64,000 nucleotides of DNA from Toxonevra muliebris (Eukaryota > Arthropoda > Insecta > Diptera > Pallopteridae): positions 71,169,235 through 71,233,234 of the forward strand of contig OY829326.1 of the NCBI GenBank assembly GCA_963691655.1. Direction: 5' to 3'. Below the pieces are notes generated by a model. The model did not search any database. It was not told the DNA's origin and saw only the letters and a list, made by a program, of their open reading frames with translations. The position numbers were made by a program, and so were the translations under genes. This document shows positions 46,851 through 58,631 of the stretch, piece by piece (the stretch's first letter is position 1; the number at the start of each line of letters is the position of its first letter).

Positions 46851-49800
46851 GTAAGTTAGACACTGCGTTGTTGTTGATTTTAATCTCGAACAGGAAGACG
46901 ACTTCAGTTGGCGTTGTGCGCATGTGTGACCCTAATTAAAGTGCGAAAAGTCTAATAGATCAAAGTATCATGTAGAGAATTTGTTTATTAAAAACAAATA
47001 TTTTCTGATGCAATTTTTCGCGGAAGATATCTCTATTAAAAACAAATAACTACTCTTTGGTGTTTTTGTTATTTGTGTGTGCAGCAGGGATGCCAACTCA
47101 TTTTTTCTCTCTCCCCGATAACCCTCGAGAAATTCCCCGATTTTCGATCGAATTCCCCGTATTGGTATAATTTCATATTATAACAGCGCTACACGCACTT
47201 TCCATATAAACATCTTACAAAAACGAAATTGACCTCAGTGAGTGTTATTTCAAGGCGACCTGAACTTTCTCGGTCCAAAACTTAACAAATTTTTATGGGA
47301 CTGGTAGATTAATAGAAACGCATTTTCTGACTCCGGGATTCTTAACATATAAGCTTCAGCCCACTTTTGGACATCAAAGTTCTCAAAGGAGAAGACATGG
47401 CATTTTTTTTGACTCAAATAAAAAATGTCAAAAACTTTGTTTTAAGAAAAACGAGTTCAAAGTTTTGACTATCGGTTTTTAACATATAAAATATATGTAC
47501 TTCATCTTCTTTATGGTGGCTGACCGTAATTTGTAAGTTAGTCAGCAATGGTTAAGAGTTAATCAGGAGGTGCTGGACGAAGGCATAGCTAAGCCTTTCT
47601 GAATGCCCGAAAGGGAAGTCGAAGAACCGCGCGATTGTTTTGGCCTGACTGACGCCCGCCGCTGTAATCTATGAAAACACTCTGCGTTCTCTGAAATTTT
47701 TACAAAATACTTTTGAAATATAATACTTTCAAATAGCACACTTTTTTAAAAATCGATTTCTCCAAACCTATAAGTTGCAGTGCCTGCTTAAGAAAAGATG
47801 AAGATTTTAAGACCCAAAATATGAAATATTTCATAAGTTAAACGTTTTACATTACATAAAATTTGACAAAAAATATTCTGCAGACTTTAATTACTAAAAG
47901 CTGAATTCCCCTCAAGTTGGCATCGCTGGTGTGCAGATAGCTCGTTAGATAATTCTGAGAGATGCCGTTACTCATGTCTTCTCTCTTTCTCGTTTATTAT
48001 TTACTCCCGCGTGATTTTTTCAACGATGAATGCAATGCTTTGTTCAATGAGCGAATTTTAAAAAACTTCCGACGCTAATATTGGCTTAACTGATTCCGTG
48101 AACATAAGGAAAAAATCAGCACAGCCGCTGCTCATGTTGCTTCGTTACTGTCTGAACAACGACTTATTGCAAGAGCGTAAGAATCAGTGCTGCCGAAGGT
48201 ACTCCGATCGGAGCATTCGTACTCCGCTCAAATCTCAATCCTCCTGTCCTCCCTAATCAGAAAAAATCCACCTATTTCATATTCTTGAATTTTTGAGTTG
48301 TATGCAAAATAAACCTAAATACAACTAAATGTTTTTTGTTGCGTTATTTTAATTTCGTTTATGTCTGTGAAATATTTGAGATTTTTGGTTGCCTTTGTGT
48401 TAATGTTTGTAATTTTTAACAATTGAAATCAATAGTAGAAAAACTGTGTAAAAGTAATTGGCTGTTTAATAAATATCCATAAATTGCTTGCTGACTGCAA
48501 CTGTTAATGCAATAATGGTTGGTAAGGGAATGTTAGAAAAAATTTTGCATCCAACTGGGTCCTTTCGATTGAGCTAGCTAAAAAATACCAGAAATAACAT
48601 CCTATGTTTTTATGCCAAGTTTTGTGAAGAGCGAAGAAATGTTAGTTTTTTTTTTTAATCTTTATTGTTTTTTTTATATGACCTTGTTTATTTTTCATAA
48701 CTTTTATATGACTGAATTTGTAACAAAAACTTTCTATACATTATTGGAACTGTTAGCAATTATCTAATGAAAACTTTTAAGACATTTTGAAAAATTCGTC
48801 CCTTGTCAAGCAAAATCCTCCGCTCGAAAGGAAAAATTCCTCCCCTTAAATTTTTCAAAACGACAGCACTGGTAAGAATACGTGTGATGAGCGTACTGCT
48901 CGTTTGAGTAAGGTTTGCCGACTACTGTTCTAAATCTGATAATTTTTGGCTAACCTACTCGTCAAACTCTTTAAATTGATATATAATATGATATCATAGC
49001 ATAGATATCTCCTGGAATAAAATTGTAGTTACACTAATAAATGTATAGATAAGGGATAGCTGTGTTGTGTTACAGCTGGAAAAATATTCACAATTTTTGT
49101 ATTAAATTGTGTAATAGCATTTATTGTAAATCGATTTAAAACGGGCTTGAGTCTTTCATTTCTCAAATAGTTATAATCAAAATTGTACTTCGAATATAGA
49201 ATGAATAGCTTGGAATGTTTTTGTAGTCAAACCCATCGAATTATAATACATACAGCAGTTTTCGCTTATAATGCATCCGTTCTAAACGATCCAAACACAT
49301 AAGTACATATTACGTAATGCGGGGGGAGGACGATTTGTTACGAAGTGTTACATGGTGGAGGGGAATGAGGGGCATCAATTGTGTTACGTATCGTAGATTT
49401 TTTGTTGTTTGTTTTTCTTTTACTTTGCGTTACGACCAGGCTGAGAGTTAAAAATTGAGTTACGTAATTTGTGAATGGCTCCTAATGTAGTTCCATATAT
49501 ACAGCCCCACACAATTTTTTTTAATTTTATTGATGTGCGGTTACCCTAAATGAACCCTTTCACAATCGTAAGGACCGTGGCGGCGTTTTAACATTTCTTT
49601 TTTTTTAATTTTTAGGTTACATTTGATGAAATAAGAAGAATTAATTTTAAAACTGTGAAGTTGAAAAAAAAATATTTCATTAAAACAAATAGATATTTTT
49701 TTGGGGCATATGCTTACAGTTTATTTTACATTTGAGTTCATAACAAATAGTATCGGTTTTATTAAAACTAAATACAAAAAATACGCTGAATTCAAGAATA

Positions 49801-52800
49801 TAAAAATTATAGATTCTGCATCTATTTTAAAAACGCGAACAAAATATAAACTTGAATTTTTTTTTGATTCTTTAAAAAAGAAATGCAGAATTGGATCATA
49901 ATGAGTGATACCATACACAAATGAAAACAAAGGGCGGTCAAAATAACTCAAAACATTGCGAAATCAATTTGGAAGATATATGTCCCTTGCTCGTGAAAGG
50001 CTTAATACATAAGAAATTTATCATAACGGAATTTTATCGAAAGAAATCTTCATCGGGGTGCTTTTACTATCGCCCGAACAAACAAATAAAACCGTTGTAA
50101 AAAGCTCAATGTGCATCACCCAAAATATTCGAACTCTTGCCGGTCAGACCCTCAAAGACTTTTTGTTTGATTATTAATGGTACCCGTTATACTCAGGGCC
50201 GATGAGAGAAAATTCGGGCCCAGTGGTGCAAATCTGGCATGAGCAAATTCGTTGTATAAAAATTTTTTTTTCCTATTCTGCATAACAATAATTTTTCGAA
50301 TATAGTACCCGGACCCGTTTGCAAAATGTCTTCATGATTGATAGATGATTAACCCGATCAATAATTTTCGTGGTTTGTAATTAAATTTTCAGACGCATAG
50401 ACGGTTGTTAAAGTTTTTCTGGATTTTAGGATTTGGATTGAAATCTGGGCCCTCTCAAAAACTCCGGGCCCAGTGGGAATCCCACTCGACCCACCCCCCT
50501 CTCGTCGGGTCTGGTTATACTTAATGTAACCAACTTTTTTGGAGCTCAAAACAGTACGGAACCTGAAAGTCAAAAACAGAACATAAGCAGTACAAATATC
50601 ATAAAATTGCATGCAAAGGGTGTAAAATCAACAAAAATGTACCAATTCTACAAATCAATGATATTGATTAATGAACTACAAATTTTTCGAGTTGTAAAAT
50701 CAATTTTCTTTTCTTTTTTTTAAATTAGTAGGTACGGAGAAACGAAAACCGGTTCATAGTTCAAAGTAGTATATTTGGTTGTACTGCTCAGTACAGTTGA
50801 GCTGCTGTACTATATTACTGGAAACAGTACGGTTGGTTACATTAATTATACTATTCGAACATCATTCGCCAATATTTTCTGACCAGGATGTGTTTCATTA
50901 GGTCTCTTCAGAAAATTTGTACAAATTATGACTAGTTTTTATGAGTAAAGTGTTCACGAACACGAAAAAGCAAAAATGAGAGAGAAAAAATAGCTGCAAG
51001 CTTTTTCTAGTAAAACTTTTAGTCCCTAAAAAAAGGCAAACTGTAAAGAAAAAAAAAAAAACAGCCAAAAAATAACAAAAAGAAGATTCAAATGAGCGAA
51101 AAAATAAATATAGGTCTTTGGAGAACAATTGAATTCAATTGTGAATGGTTCCGTTTATTAATTTTTATGTATTTACAAAACTTTACAGCCGCAAAATATT
51201 TTTTCCCGCTTAAAATTAATTGCCAAAACATTTAATCAGCTGCGCACAAATTTCTGCTTTTTCTTATTTTTTCCCCCCTAATTTTCTCAAACTTGTACTC
51301 TCTCCCCCTGCAAGTTTCTGCTGAGAAAGTACGTAAACAAACCTATAATCTTATTATTTGCACCGTTCGAACGTGGAAGTAATCGTATTTTCATGTGTTT
51401 GCTTGTTGTAAACGCACAAATATAAATTAACAATAACTAGAAAACAAATTACAAAGTCTGAGCATCAGTCATTTTCCTGTGACATCACTGGCGCAATATA
51501 AAAAGCTCATTTTTTTCTTTAGAAGCCGAATCTCGTTTTCTATCATTCGTTTCGTGTACATACAGTTAGTAACAAAAAGTGCCATAAAAAAGTTTCAGAT
51601 CATGCTAACAATAACCTATTATTATCCGAGTGGGATATCTTTATTTCGAAACTATATAGCTCGATCCAAAAAATGGGGCATAACAATGAAATACTATTAT
51701 TTCCAAGAATGATAAAAACAAACTTTGATCTGTTAGAAATTGTAAGCACAAATTTAGTGATGACGGACAATATTATTTTTAGCCCAATATTTGTACATGC
51801 ACATACAACGACCCATTTTTGCGGTTTCCTTGAAATCCGCTTTAACCGAATATTCCTGTATGTATTAGCGTATTAGCTGCGTACAAGATTAGTACCCTGA
51901 GTACAAAAGACCAAAGGAGAGAATGTAAAAAAATGATCTATTTATAATTTCTAACATTTTGTATTGAAGGGTGGGATTAAAACATATTTACGCCTTCCAT
52001 TTTTATAAATATATTTACGTAAGCAGAGAATTTTAAAATATTTCTATATTTTCTTTTTTAATCATCTTTCATTTATTAAACGATCTAAGCCTAATTTTAC
52101 CTGATAAAACATTTTTAGTTGAGTACTTTTTGCTCATGTTCAAAAAATACAGCAAACACATAACAATAATGAAAATATCCCATAATTAGGCATATGTATA
52201 CGATTATTATTGCTGTTTTATTTATTTATTTTATATTATGCTCTAATTCTTCTTCTTCTCGTTTTTTCTTCTTTTCCTTTATGACTTCTTTTTTCACCAC
52301 ATTTCCGAAACAAAAAGGCATTCCGAGCTGTAGGTAACAACTATAATGAAAATATTTATAACGCCATAAAATCCACTTCAACTGTTGCTACTGCTCCGGC
52401 AGGTAAAAAATCTGCTGTATTGCCCGTGGAAGAGCAATTTAAAACATTTTCCGTTTTTGAGGATCAATGTGAGCTAAAAGAGCAACAAAAAGTGCAACAA
52501 CATATTTCTACAAAGTCATCCACATATATAGAAGTCATTAATGCCAATTTGGTAGTAGAAAAAGAAAATTTATATATTGAACAACAGCGATCACAACAAC
52601 AAATCACTGATGTCAAGTGGTAAGCAGTAACTGCGATTTTTCCACTCTAAATATTTACAAACAATTAACATTTATTTATAGTGATGATGAATATGATTGG
52701 GATACAACTCCGATGTCCGTTTCGGGAGTTCTTTCTCCCATGTCGGTGGATCGTTCACAGATAACTCAATCGGAGGCAAAACTAATTGACGAAAGCAATT

Positions 52801-52925
52801 GTAGAAACTTTGCAGAAAAACAACAACAACAACAAAAAATTATATTGCCACGCAATGATCGACAACGTTTCTTTGAAGTTGTGGAGTATCAGCGCCCTAT
52901 TCTTGAATATTTTCGAAAAAGCGAG
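46638..52925 (+). CDS. CycA: Cyclin A, 5' part (exons 1-3 of the coding region)
   Basis: Three exons join as 46638-46850, 52318-52619 and 52682-52925 to give 253 residues with an open 3' end. Cyclin A binds Cdk1 and drives S/G2 progression and mitotic entry; it is destroyed by the APC/C. The start MATFKIFQDSEKENPHVP matches the Drosophila start and contains a KEN degron at residues 12-14. RSNFAVLNNN, EEQFKTFSV, TPMSV...SPMSVDRS and LPRNDRQRFFEVVEYQ follow in the Drosophila order, ending EYFRKSE at the edge of the cyclin box. The ATG is chosen by this similarity; an upstream in-frame extension lacks an ATG. Intron 1 is 5.5 kb, full of hAT MITEs; intron 2 is 62 bp. The cyclin-box exons are not found downstream in the window. 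Confidence 0.93.
47085..47928 (+). mobile_element. hAT element, copy B, with perfect 8-bp TSD GTGTGCAG
   Basis: The left end CAGGGATGCCAACTC and the inverted right end CAGCGATGCCAACTT lie between identical octamers GTGTGCAG (47077-47084, 47929-47936). The 844-bp element has no legible transposase. It is the complete relative of copy A at 41740-42384, in opposite orientation. It sits about 230 bp inside CycA intron 1. Confidence 0.92.
48185..48871. mobile_element. hAT element with perfect 8-bp TSD GTAAGAAT
   Basis: The ends are CAGTGCTGCCGAAGG and, inverted at right, CAGTGCTGTCGTTTT. GTAAGAAT lies on both sides (48177-48184, 48872-48879). GTACTCCG and CTCCGCTC motifs recur near both ends. The 687-bp element is non-coding and lies within CycA intron 1. 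Confidence 0.92.
50194..50513. mobile_element. hAT-like MITE with perfect 8-bp TSD GTTATACT
   Basis: The ends are CAGGGCCGATGAGAG and, inverted, CAGACCCGACGAGAG. A second inverted pair, TTCGGGCCCAGTG and CACTGGGCCCGGAG, lies further in. GTTATACT flanks both sides (50186-50193, 50514-50521). The 320-bp element is GC-richer than its surroundings and lies within CycA intron 1. Confidence 0.9.
52318..52619 (+). CDS. CycA: CycA coding exon 2
   Basis: It begins GCATTCCGAGCTG (AFRAV, compare VFRDV in Drosophila) and ends phase 2 at CAAGTG|GTAAGC. It encodes VLPVEEQFKTFSVFEDQC and a Gln-rich tail. The track-length frame that starts internally is only part of this exon. Confidence 0.9.
52682..52925 (+). 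CDS. CycA: CycA coding exon 3
   Basis: The acceptor is TTTATAG, and the first base completes a Cys codon. It encodes DDEYDWDTTPMSVSGV, SPMSVDRS, a QQQQ run, and PRNDRQRFFEVV to EYFRKSE, then donor GAG|GTAATT in phase 0. The next residues in relatives (KKHRPKP...) should start exon 4. Confidence 0.93.
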
Positions 52926-53268
52926 GTAATTGATTTTGAAATTTTTTTAAATATTTAAGTTAAAAAGATTCAATAGAAATTTGGGTGTTGTATTTATTTC
53001 TAAATTGATCTGTGCTTAACAATTTGCATTTCTAGTATCAATGAGTGTTAATTTGTTATCAATTAATTTTGATAAATATAGTTATACACTTGAGACTTTG
53101 TTCTTACAGCTGTTGTTATTGTTGCAGATATGTACTAAAAACAAGGTACCAAAATTTCAATTAATGAAAACAATACATGAAACTTGAATAATTTTCATTA
53201 ACAAATCCAAAGATGCTATAGTAATCGTTATTCGTATGATTCAAATTCCAATTTAATTTGTTTACTTA

Positions 53269-53581
53269 GTGCCTGGTTATATTGGTGCTCGGTGTTCGAC
53301 ACAAAACATTTTCTCCCGTGCTCGGTCGAGGTGGTTACATTCAGCTCGTTCCAGAGTTTCTTTTTGTCAAAATATACTCGTTTGCTTAATACTATTTTGT
53401 ATACAATGATACTGTTTTGTAAAATAACTCATTGTCACGCCTGAATGCTCGGCGTGCTCGGTGTACAATACACGGAGCATATCGTGTTCGGAGTGAGAGT
53501 GAGTAAAGACACTCTCTTTGTGCTCGATGTAACAACAATTTCATGGTGCTCGCCGAACATACTCCCAATATAACCACAGCC
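53269..53581. mobile_element. GGTTATATTGG MITE, copy 3, with TTA target duplication
   Basis: It starts GTGCCTGGTTATATTGGTGC and ends, read inward from the right, GGCTGTGGTTATATTGGG. TTA is present on both sides (53266-53268, 53582-53584), the PIF/Harbinger signature. At 313 bp it is close to the copy at 34781-35095. Confidence 0.88.
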
Positions 53582-54785
53582 TTAGTATTTTCAGCATCAA
53601 TAGATACACACAAAATTTAAACCAATATACTTAAAATATTCACTTTTTACAATGCTCCCCTATTGTCTAATATTCCGTCAGTCAGTCTGGCTACGTCAAG
53701 ACGGGTATACCTGGTTCTTTTACGGTCGTGATTGTCATATTTTCTTGGTTGCAGCCCGAGTTAAACGTTATTAAGGGGGTCTTTCTCGTTTGCACAATTC
53801 AATTTGTGTTTTTTTCTGAGACTAGAGGACAGGTAAGTAGATTGTTCTTGAACCATTAAATTTTACCGGGTGAAAGTTTTGGTGATAAAAAGATACCGTT
53901 GACTAATGACCAATGAGCTATGTCTTGTAGAAGAATTTTTCAGTAGTCAAAAACAAAAACATATAAAATTAGTCAATATTCTGAGGTGCAAAAAATTGGC
54001 CTCGAAAAAATTTAGACCTTGGGTTGGAACACCACAAAAAAAAAAAAAAAAACTAAATAAAAATGAACTGCAACTACCAAGGGGGAGGTTACTCTTAATT
54101 GCGATGCGAAAACGAAACTTCGAACTCAAACAAATAAAACTCTGTATCGTAAAAACGAATTGAGATGTTTCCTCTTTCGCGATTTGTTTTTCTCTAAGAG
54201 AATTCACAATACATTTCCCATTCACAATAACTTACATTTTCGACAGATTTGCCAGTAATGCCCTATTTTCATGCAAACTGCCCCGACATAAATGTGTATA
54301 TTATTTTTGCTGATGCGCACGCGTTATAGAGTACCGTTTTTTTCGCATCCCACTGCATTTATGCGACACAATTGCATCTCGATAAAGAGTAACTTCCCAG
54401 GTTTTCATTGTTTATTAAATATTTTTTTTTTTTTTGTGTTTTTACAACTACATTTTTGAATGGAAATTGAAAATAATCTTTTATAATCGGATGCACACAA
54501 AGTGCAAGAAGCAGATTTCCATGTGACAGTCGTCTATGGTATATTAAGTCTTTATAATTGAGCCTTGATTCTCTCCTCTCTCGAAATGATTTCCATCAAA
54601 AGGTCAATTTATATAAGGTGCAGCTTACCAGCAACTCAATCTTCTTTTTTATGACGCCATTTCATTGGTGAGGAACACTGGTTGTCAGAAGTTTGTTTAC
54701 ATTTGATTGTTCGTTTACTTTTTTCGCGCGCCATAATAGCCGCAACAACAAAAATATAAATGTAATTGGAAATAAAGGAATTTAT

Positions 54786-55112
54786 TATTTAAGTGTAATC
54801 AATTACTTTCTTGGAATTAAATTCCAATTTAGGTGAAATGATTCCGCGAAAGTAATTGATTCCCTGTTAGTTCAATTCCAAAAAAGCAAAAAAAAAATTC
54901 GGAAAACATTGTAAAATGCTTCTAAGCCGTTACGAGAGGTGATCCAAATTTTATACGTAATGGCTCATTAGAAGCATTTTACAATGTTTTCCGAATTTTT
55001 TTTTTTGTTTTTGGTGTTTTGGAATTGAACTAAAAGGGAATCAATTACTTTTTAGGAATCATTCCAACTAATTGGAATTTAATTCCAAGTAGGTAATTGA
55101 CTACACTTAATA
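54786..55112. repeat. Large palindrome, arms of about 140 bp
   Basis: The left arm (54786-54924) and right arm (54969-55112) are inverted copies around a 44-bp loop. Shared blocks are AAGTGTAATCAATTACTTT, TTGGAATTAAATTCCAA, AGTTCAATTCCAAAA and CGGAAAACATTGTAAAATGC. The arms themselves are full of GGAATT/AATTCC. This is a foldback element or very long hairpin; transcripts across it could form double-stranded RNA. Confidence 0.88.
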
Positions 55113-55152
55113 CATTTTCCTTAAAGGAATTGATATATTTTGAATTACAAAA

Positions 55153-55325
55153 TACAATTCCCTGTAATGGAATCTAAAATTTTTCCAATTCCATTACCTA
55201 GGAATTTACAAATTTTAATTACCGATTACAATTTCTTGTAATGGAATTGAAAGTATTATCAATTCCATTACCAAGAAATTGAAAACATTTAAGTACCAAT
55301 TACAATTCCTTGTAATTGGAATAGA
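55153..55325. repeat. 74-bp tandem repeat, about 2.3 units
   Basis: Units begin TACAATTCCCTGTAATGG (55153), TACAATTTCTTGTAATGG (55227) and TACAATTCCTTGTAATTGG (55301), an exact 74-bp spacing. Each unit also contains the inverted AATTCCATTACC, so units are internally palindromic. Confidence 0.85.
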
Positions 55326-55368
55326 GATGGAATTTAGTTCCTAAAGGAATCATTACTACCCAACTCTG

Positions 55369-55607
55369 ACAATGGTATTGACCACGAAGAAAGAAAAATA
55401 ATGAATTGCTGGTAACTTCACCCGGTATAAATTCACCTGGATTCAGTTGTTACTGTGGTAAATTTGTTGTACTACTGCTATCACCTTCTATATAAATTCA
55501 CCTTGATTTCCATTACTTAAAACCATAACCATTTAATACAAGGTGAATTTATACCAGGTGAAATTAGCAGCAACTAATTTTTCTTTCTTCGTGTTCAATA
55601 CCATAGG
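55369..55607. repeat. Inverted repeat with arms of about 70 bp
   Basis: The left arm (55369-55440) contains GGTATTGACCACGAAGAAAG, then GGTATAAATTCACC. The right arm (55541-55607) carries GGTGAATTTATACC, then CTTTCTTCGTGTTCAATACC. A shorter related segment, AATTTATATAAGGTG then CAGCAACTCAATCTTC, occurs at 54607-54645. Confidence 0.82.
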
Positions 55608-58424
55608 TTGTCAAAATCATTGATTCCTATCTACATGCCGCCATTATGGCCGCAAAAACAAAGATGTGTTGTTATTGTTTTGTCAGCCGTATAGGTTGAT
55701 TTTGACATTTTATGGTATCTAACGTAACAACCAAGATGTTTGGTTTTTGCCAATGATTTCACCATGATTTAATATTTCTAAACATTCATCACCGTAACAC
55801 TTATCTAACATTTTTTATTGATCGGGGCAAATAATTTCATTTTATTTAGTGCATATTTTTTGTTTAACAAACATTCACTTAAAAAATAATAATTCACGGC
55901 AATCGCTCCGCTTAACAGTTCAGCACACACCCACTACGGCATGACCACTGGTCGATAGAAACAGCTTATTGAATATCCCCATTCAATGGCTAGTTAGGAC
56001 TAAACATTCACACAGAATGTGAGTTGTCATCTTTTCATCTTCCATGCAGCCGATACTCTGTCGATGGACTGAATATTGGGAAGAGATTGAAAAGCTTCTT
56101 AGCTTGTCTAATGATTAATAGGGCAAGCCGTGTCCATAGAAGGGATCCCACCAATGTGCATAGAAGATAACCCCCTAGGTAGTTTATCAGCAACCTTATA
56201 CCTGCCGAGCATTGTAAATGGATTAAAAATGTACTAAAGACATTCACAAATATGCTGTATGGTTTGTCGTGGATGCCACAACTGCTCGAAGGAGGATGTA
56301 ATTATTCTCCTTCCCCAGTATACTTCAAGCAAAATTAATGTAGGGTTTCCCCTCGATGAAGCAACTCCATTGTATACAAATTCTTCCTAGTAACCTCATG
56401 TAGAATTTATAGTAAAGCCTAATTGTAATCAAAAATGTTTATACCGGAAATAGATCGGGTTATTTTTTTTAGTTCAAGATTTGAAAACATTACATAGATA
56501 ATTTAATTTAATTGTCCATTTGAACGAAACTGTACATTCTTTATAGGATTAAGTGAAAGCATTTTGTTTGATTATTCTTTTTAATACAAACAATAGAAAT
56601 ATTAACCTAAAATCAAACTAATATTTGTGAGATTTTCCCACAATTTAAAATTAATGATAAATCTAAGCATTAAATTCTTACGTGAAAAGGCATTAAAGAG
56701 AGCAAGAACGAAGGAGAGAGAGAAACTATAAATAAGTATGAAGAAAAAGAAGAAAGGTGACAGCTGTGGCGCGCACACGCAACCATTCATAAATGCTGTA
56801 GACCTTGTATACAACAGAAAAAGAAAGAAAACCATCCCCTGATAAAGAAAATTAGTAGGAAAAACACAAATGACGATGATGAAGACGAGTTTGAGACGAG
56901 TACTAGACGGTGAGCGAGTGATGCATTCACGTGTTCATTAAACTACTGCACACAAATATTAGAGCAACGAAAATTAAGCAAACAAATGTAGGTACACAGT
57001 GACATGCGCGGCGCATTGAAATTGAAATACTTGCAGTAGAGATAAAATATACAAATTTTGTACTTGCAAAGGGTGGAATGGAAACGTAAATGATATTATT
57101 TCCAGCTGCTTCATACAAAAACTGCAGTGGCGCGTCGTCGCACATGACGTACTCGAACGATGAGTTTGTCAAGGGGTCGTTGCCATTGTCGTATTTTTTT
57201 ATTTTATTGCCAGTTTCAATGGATGGATGAATATGGTTAGGTTAAGTTTGGTCGATACATAAAGTTATGGGTGCTAAATAAGAATTGACGACGACGTCAC
57301 ACTAAATGAACAACACACACCACGCTGTTTTATACATACATATATAAATACAATAGCATTGCAAAAAGAATTTTGAAAAATTGTAAACAATGAAATATTC
57401 TGAATAATGAAATCAGTTGGAATGGAAAAAGTAAGTCACAGACAGACATGTGTTGCGTGTTTCTAAGCGGCTCTATGTACATATGAATCTTACGAAAAGC
57501 AATTAAAAGTTTGACAAATTTTTGCGCTAAAATTATATAATGCACAAAATAATGTATATACACTTGAACACAACGATTGCGCGCCAAATTTTCTCTTGTA
57601 GAACAAAATCCATCCATAGACACTGAAGACACAGTGCCCGCCAAAACAAAACAAAAACGAATGCTCATTTAAGACAAACAAAACAAAAATAAATCAGCTG
57701 ATAACGAAAGTATAATCAGGAAAATTGCAAATAGAAATGAGATTCAAACATTGAAATGAAAGGAGCGCCAAAACAAAAAAGTGGGCTTGAGATAAAAGAA
57801 ACAAAAAGAAATCACAGCAACACAGAAGGATAAAAAAAAATGGAAACCTATTTCTTCCTGGTAGGCAGGTAATTTATTATGTTCGAATCCCGTTGTGAGT
57901 TGATTTTTTCTTGGTTTCTAATTTTTTTTATCCTAACACATTTTTGTTGTTGTTTTAATATTGATAGGCTACAAATTGCCAAACCACAGGATTCCTAGTT
58001 TATGACCACCTTTCAACTGTGAGCAAAGTTAGAACGATTGGCTTAGCATATATCGAAACTATTTAATTCTATTACTGTGATTGTGAGACTTCATTCTGGC
58101 TTCGCTGCTCAGATAGTCAGTATCTACTAAGGACGCAGAACGTTGCCAATAGTTGACTCAAAACCATAGTCAGATTTGTGACTAAATCAAAACAATACAA
58201 TAAATAAAACAAAAGGCATAAAAATTAGGGCGATTACAACTATTCTCTATTAGTCAGTCAAAGGTTGATATACTTGTGCTTGTATGGATTCTCAGATGTA
58301 TGTTTCTTTCCCACTTCAGCACTCTGGACTTTCTTTACTCATTATTAAAATTAAAATATTATCCCAATTTTACAATATTACTTCAAACAAAGAGTGGCAT
58401 TGGGAACTGAGAAAACACATATAT

Positions 58425-58430
58425 TTTATT
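58425..58430 (-). promoter_or_regulatory. Poly(A) signal of the RIB43A-like gene
   Basis: AATAAA on the minus strand lies about 200 bases after the stop codon at 58632. It is the first such hexamer found there, so it is a reasonable but unproven 3' processing signal. Confidence 0.5.
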
Positions 58431-58631
58431 ATTAAATAATTTTGAAATTTTCATATCCTTAATATTGATCGAAGATTTTACAGAATATATATTCTCATCC
58501 GTATATGAATGGTAATGCAAAATGTTTTCTGAATTGAATGTAGCCCAACGATGAATGCCTACCGTCCAATGATAACATTCAAATCTTAAAACATTTCCAT
58601 CACACACACAAAACAGACAACCATCGTTGAC

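Larger units (their letters stand above)
46851..52317 (+). other. CycA: CycA intron 1
   Basis: This 5467-bp intron runs from GTAAGT to a pyrimidine-rich acceptor ending ACAAAAAG. It contains hAT elements at 47085-47928, 48185-48871 and 50194-50513. I see no other gene in the remainder (48872-50193 and 50514-52317); open frames there are low-complexity. Confidence 0.85.
52926..58424 (+). other. CycA: Sequence after CycA exon 3 (start of intron 3), repeats only
   Basis: After the exon 3 donor no CycA exon was found. The stretch holds the MITE at 53269-53581, the palindrome and tandem-repeat cluster at 54786-55607, and otherwise AT-rich sequence. From 55970 to 56400 less AT-rich sequence might be an old LINE tail, but no frame convinced me. 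A GTTCGAATCCC box-B-like motif at about 57889 stands alone. Confidence 0.5.

Noticed and set aside
53117..53152. 18-base CycA micro-exon (TTGTTGCAG to AAG|GTACC)
   Set aside because: Splice-like ends occur, but the six encoded residues have no counterpart in cyclin A, and such matches are expected by chance.
55970..56400. Gene on the minus strand (frame 56035-56247)
   Set aside because: No recognisable domain or splice structure; possibly an old LINE tail, but not demonstrable by eye.
57851..57900. tRNA gene suggested by GTTCGAATCCC
   Set aside because: Only a box-B-like motif; no box A at proper distance and no cloverleaf.
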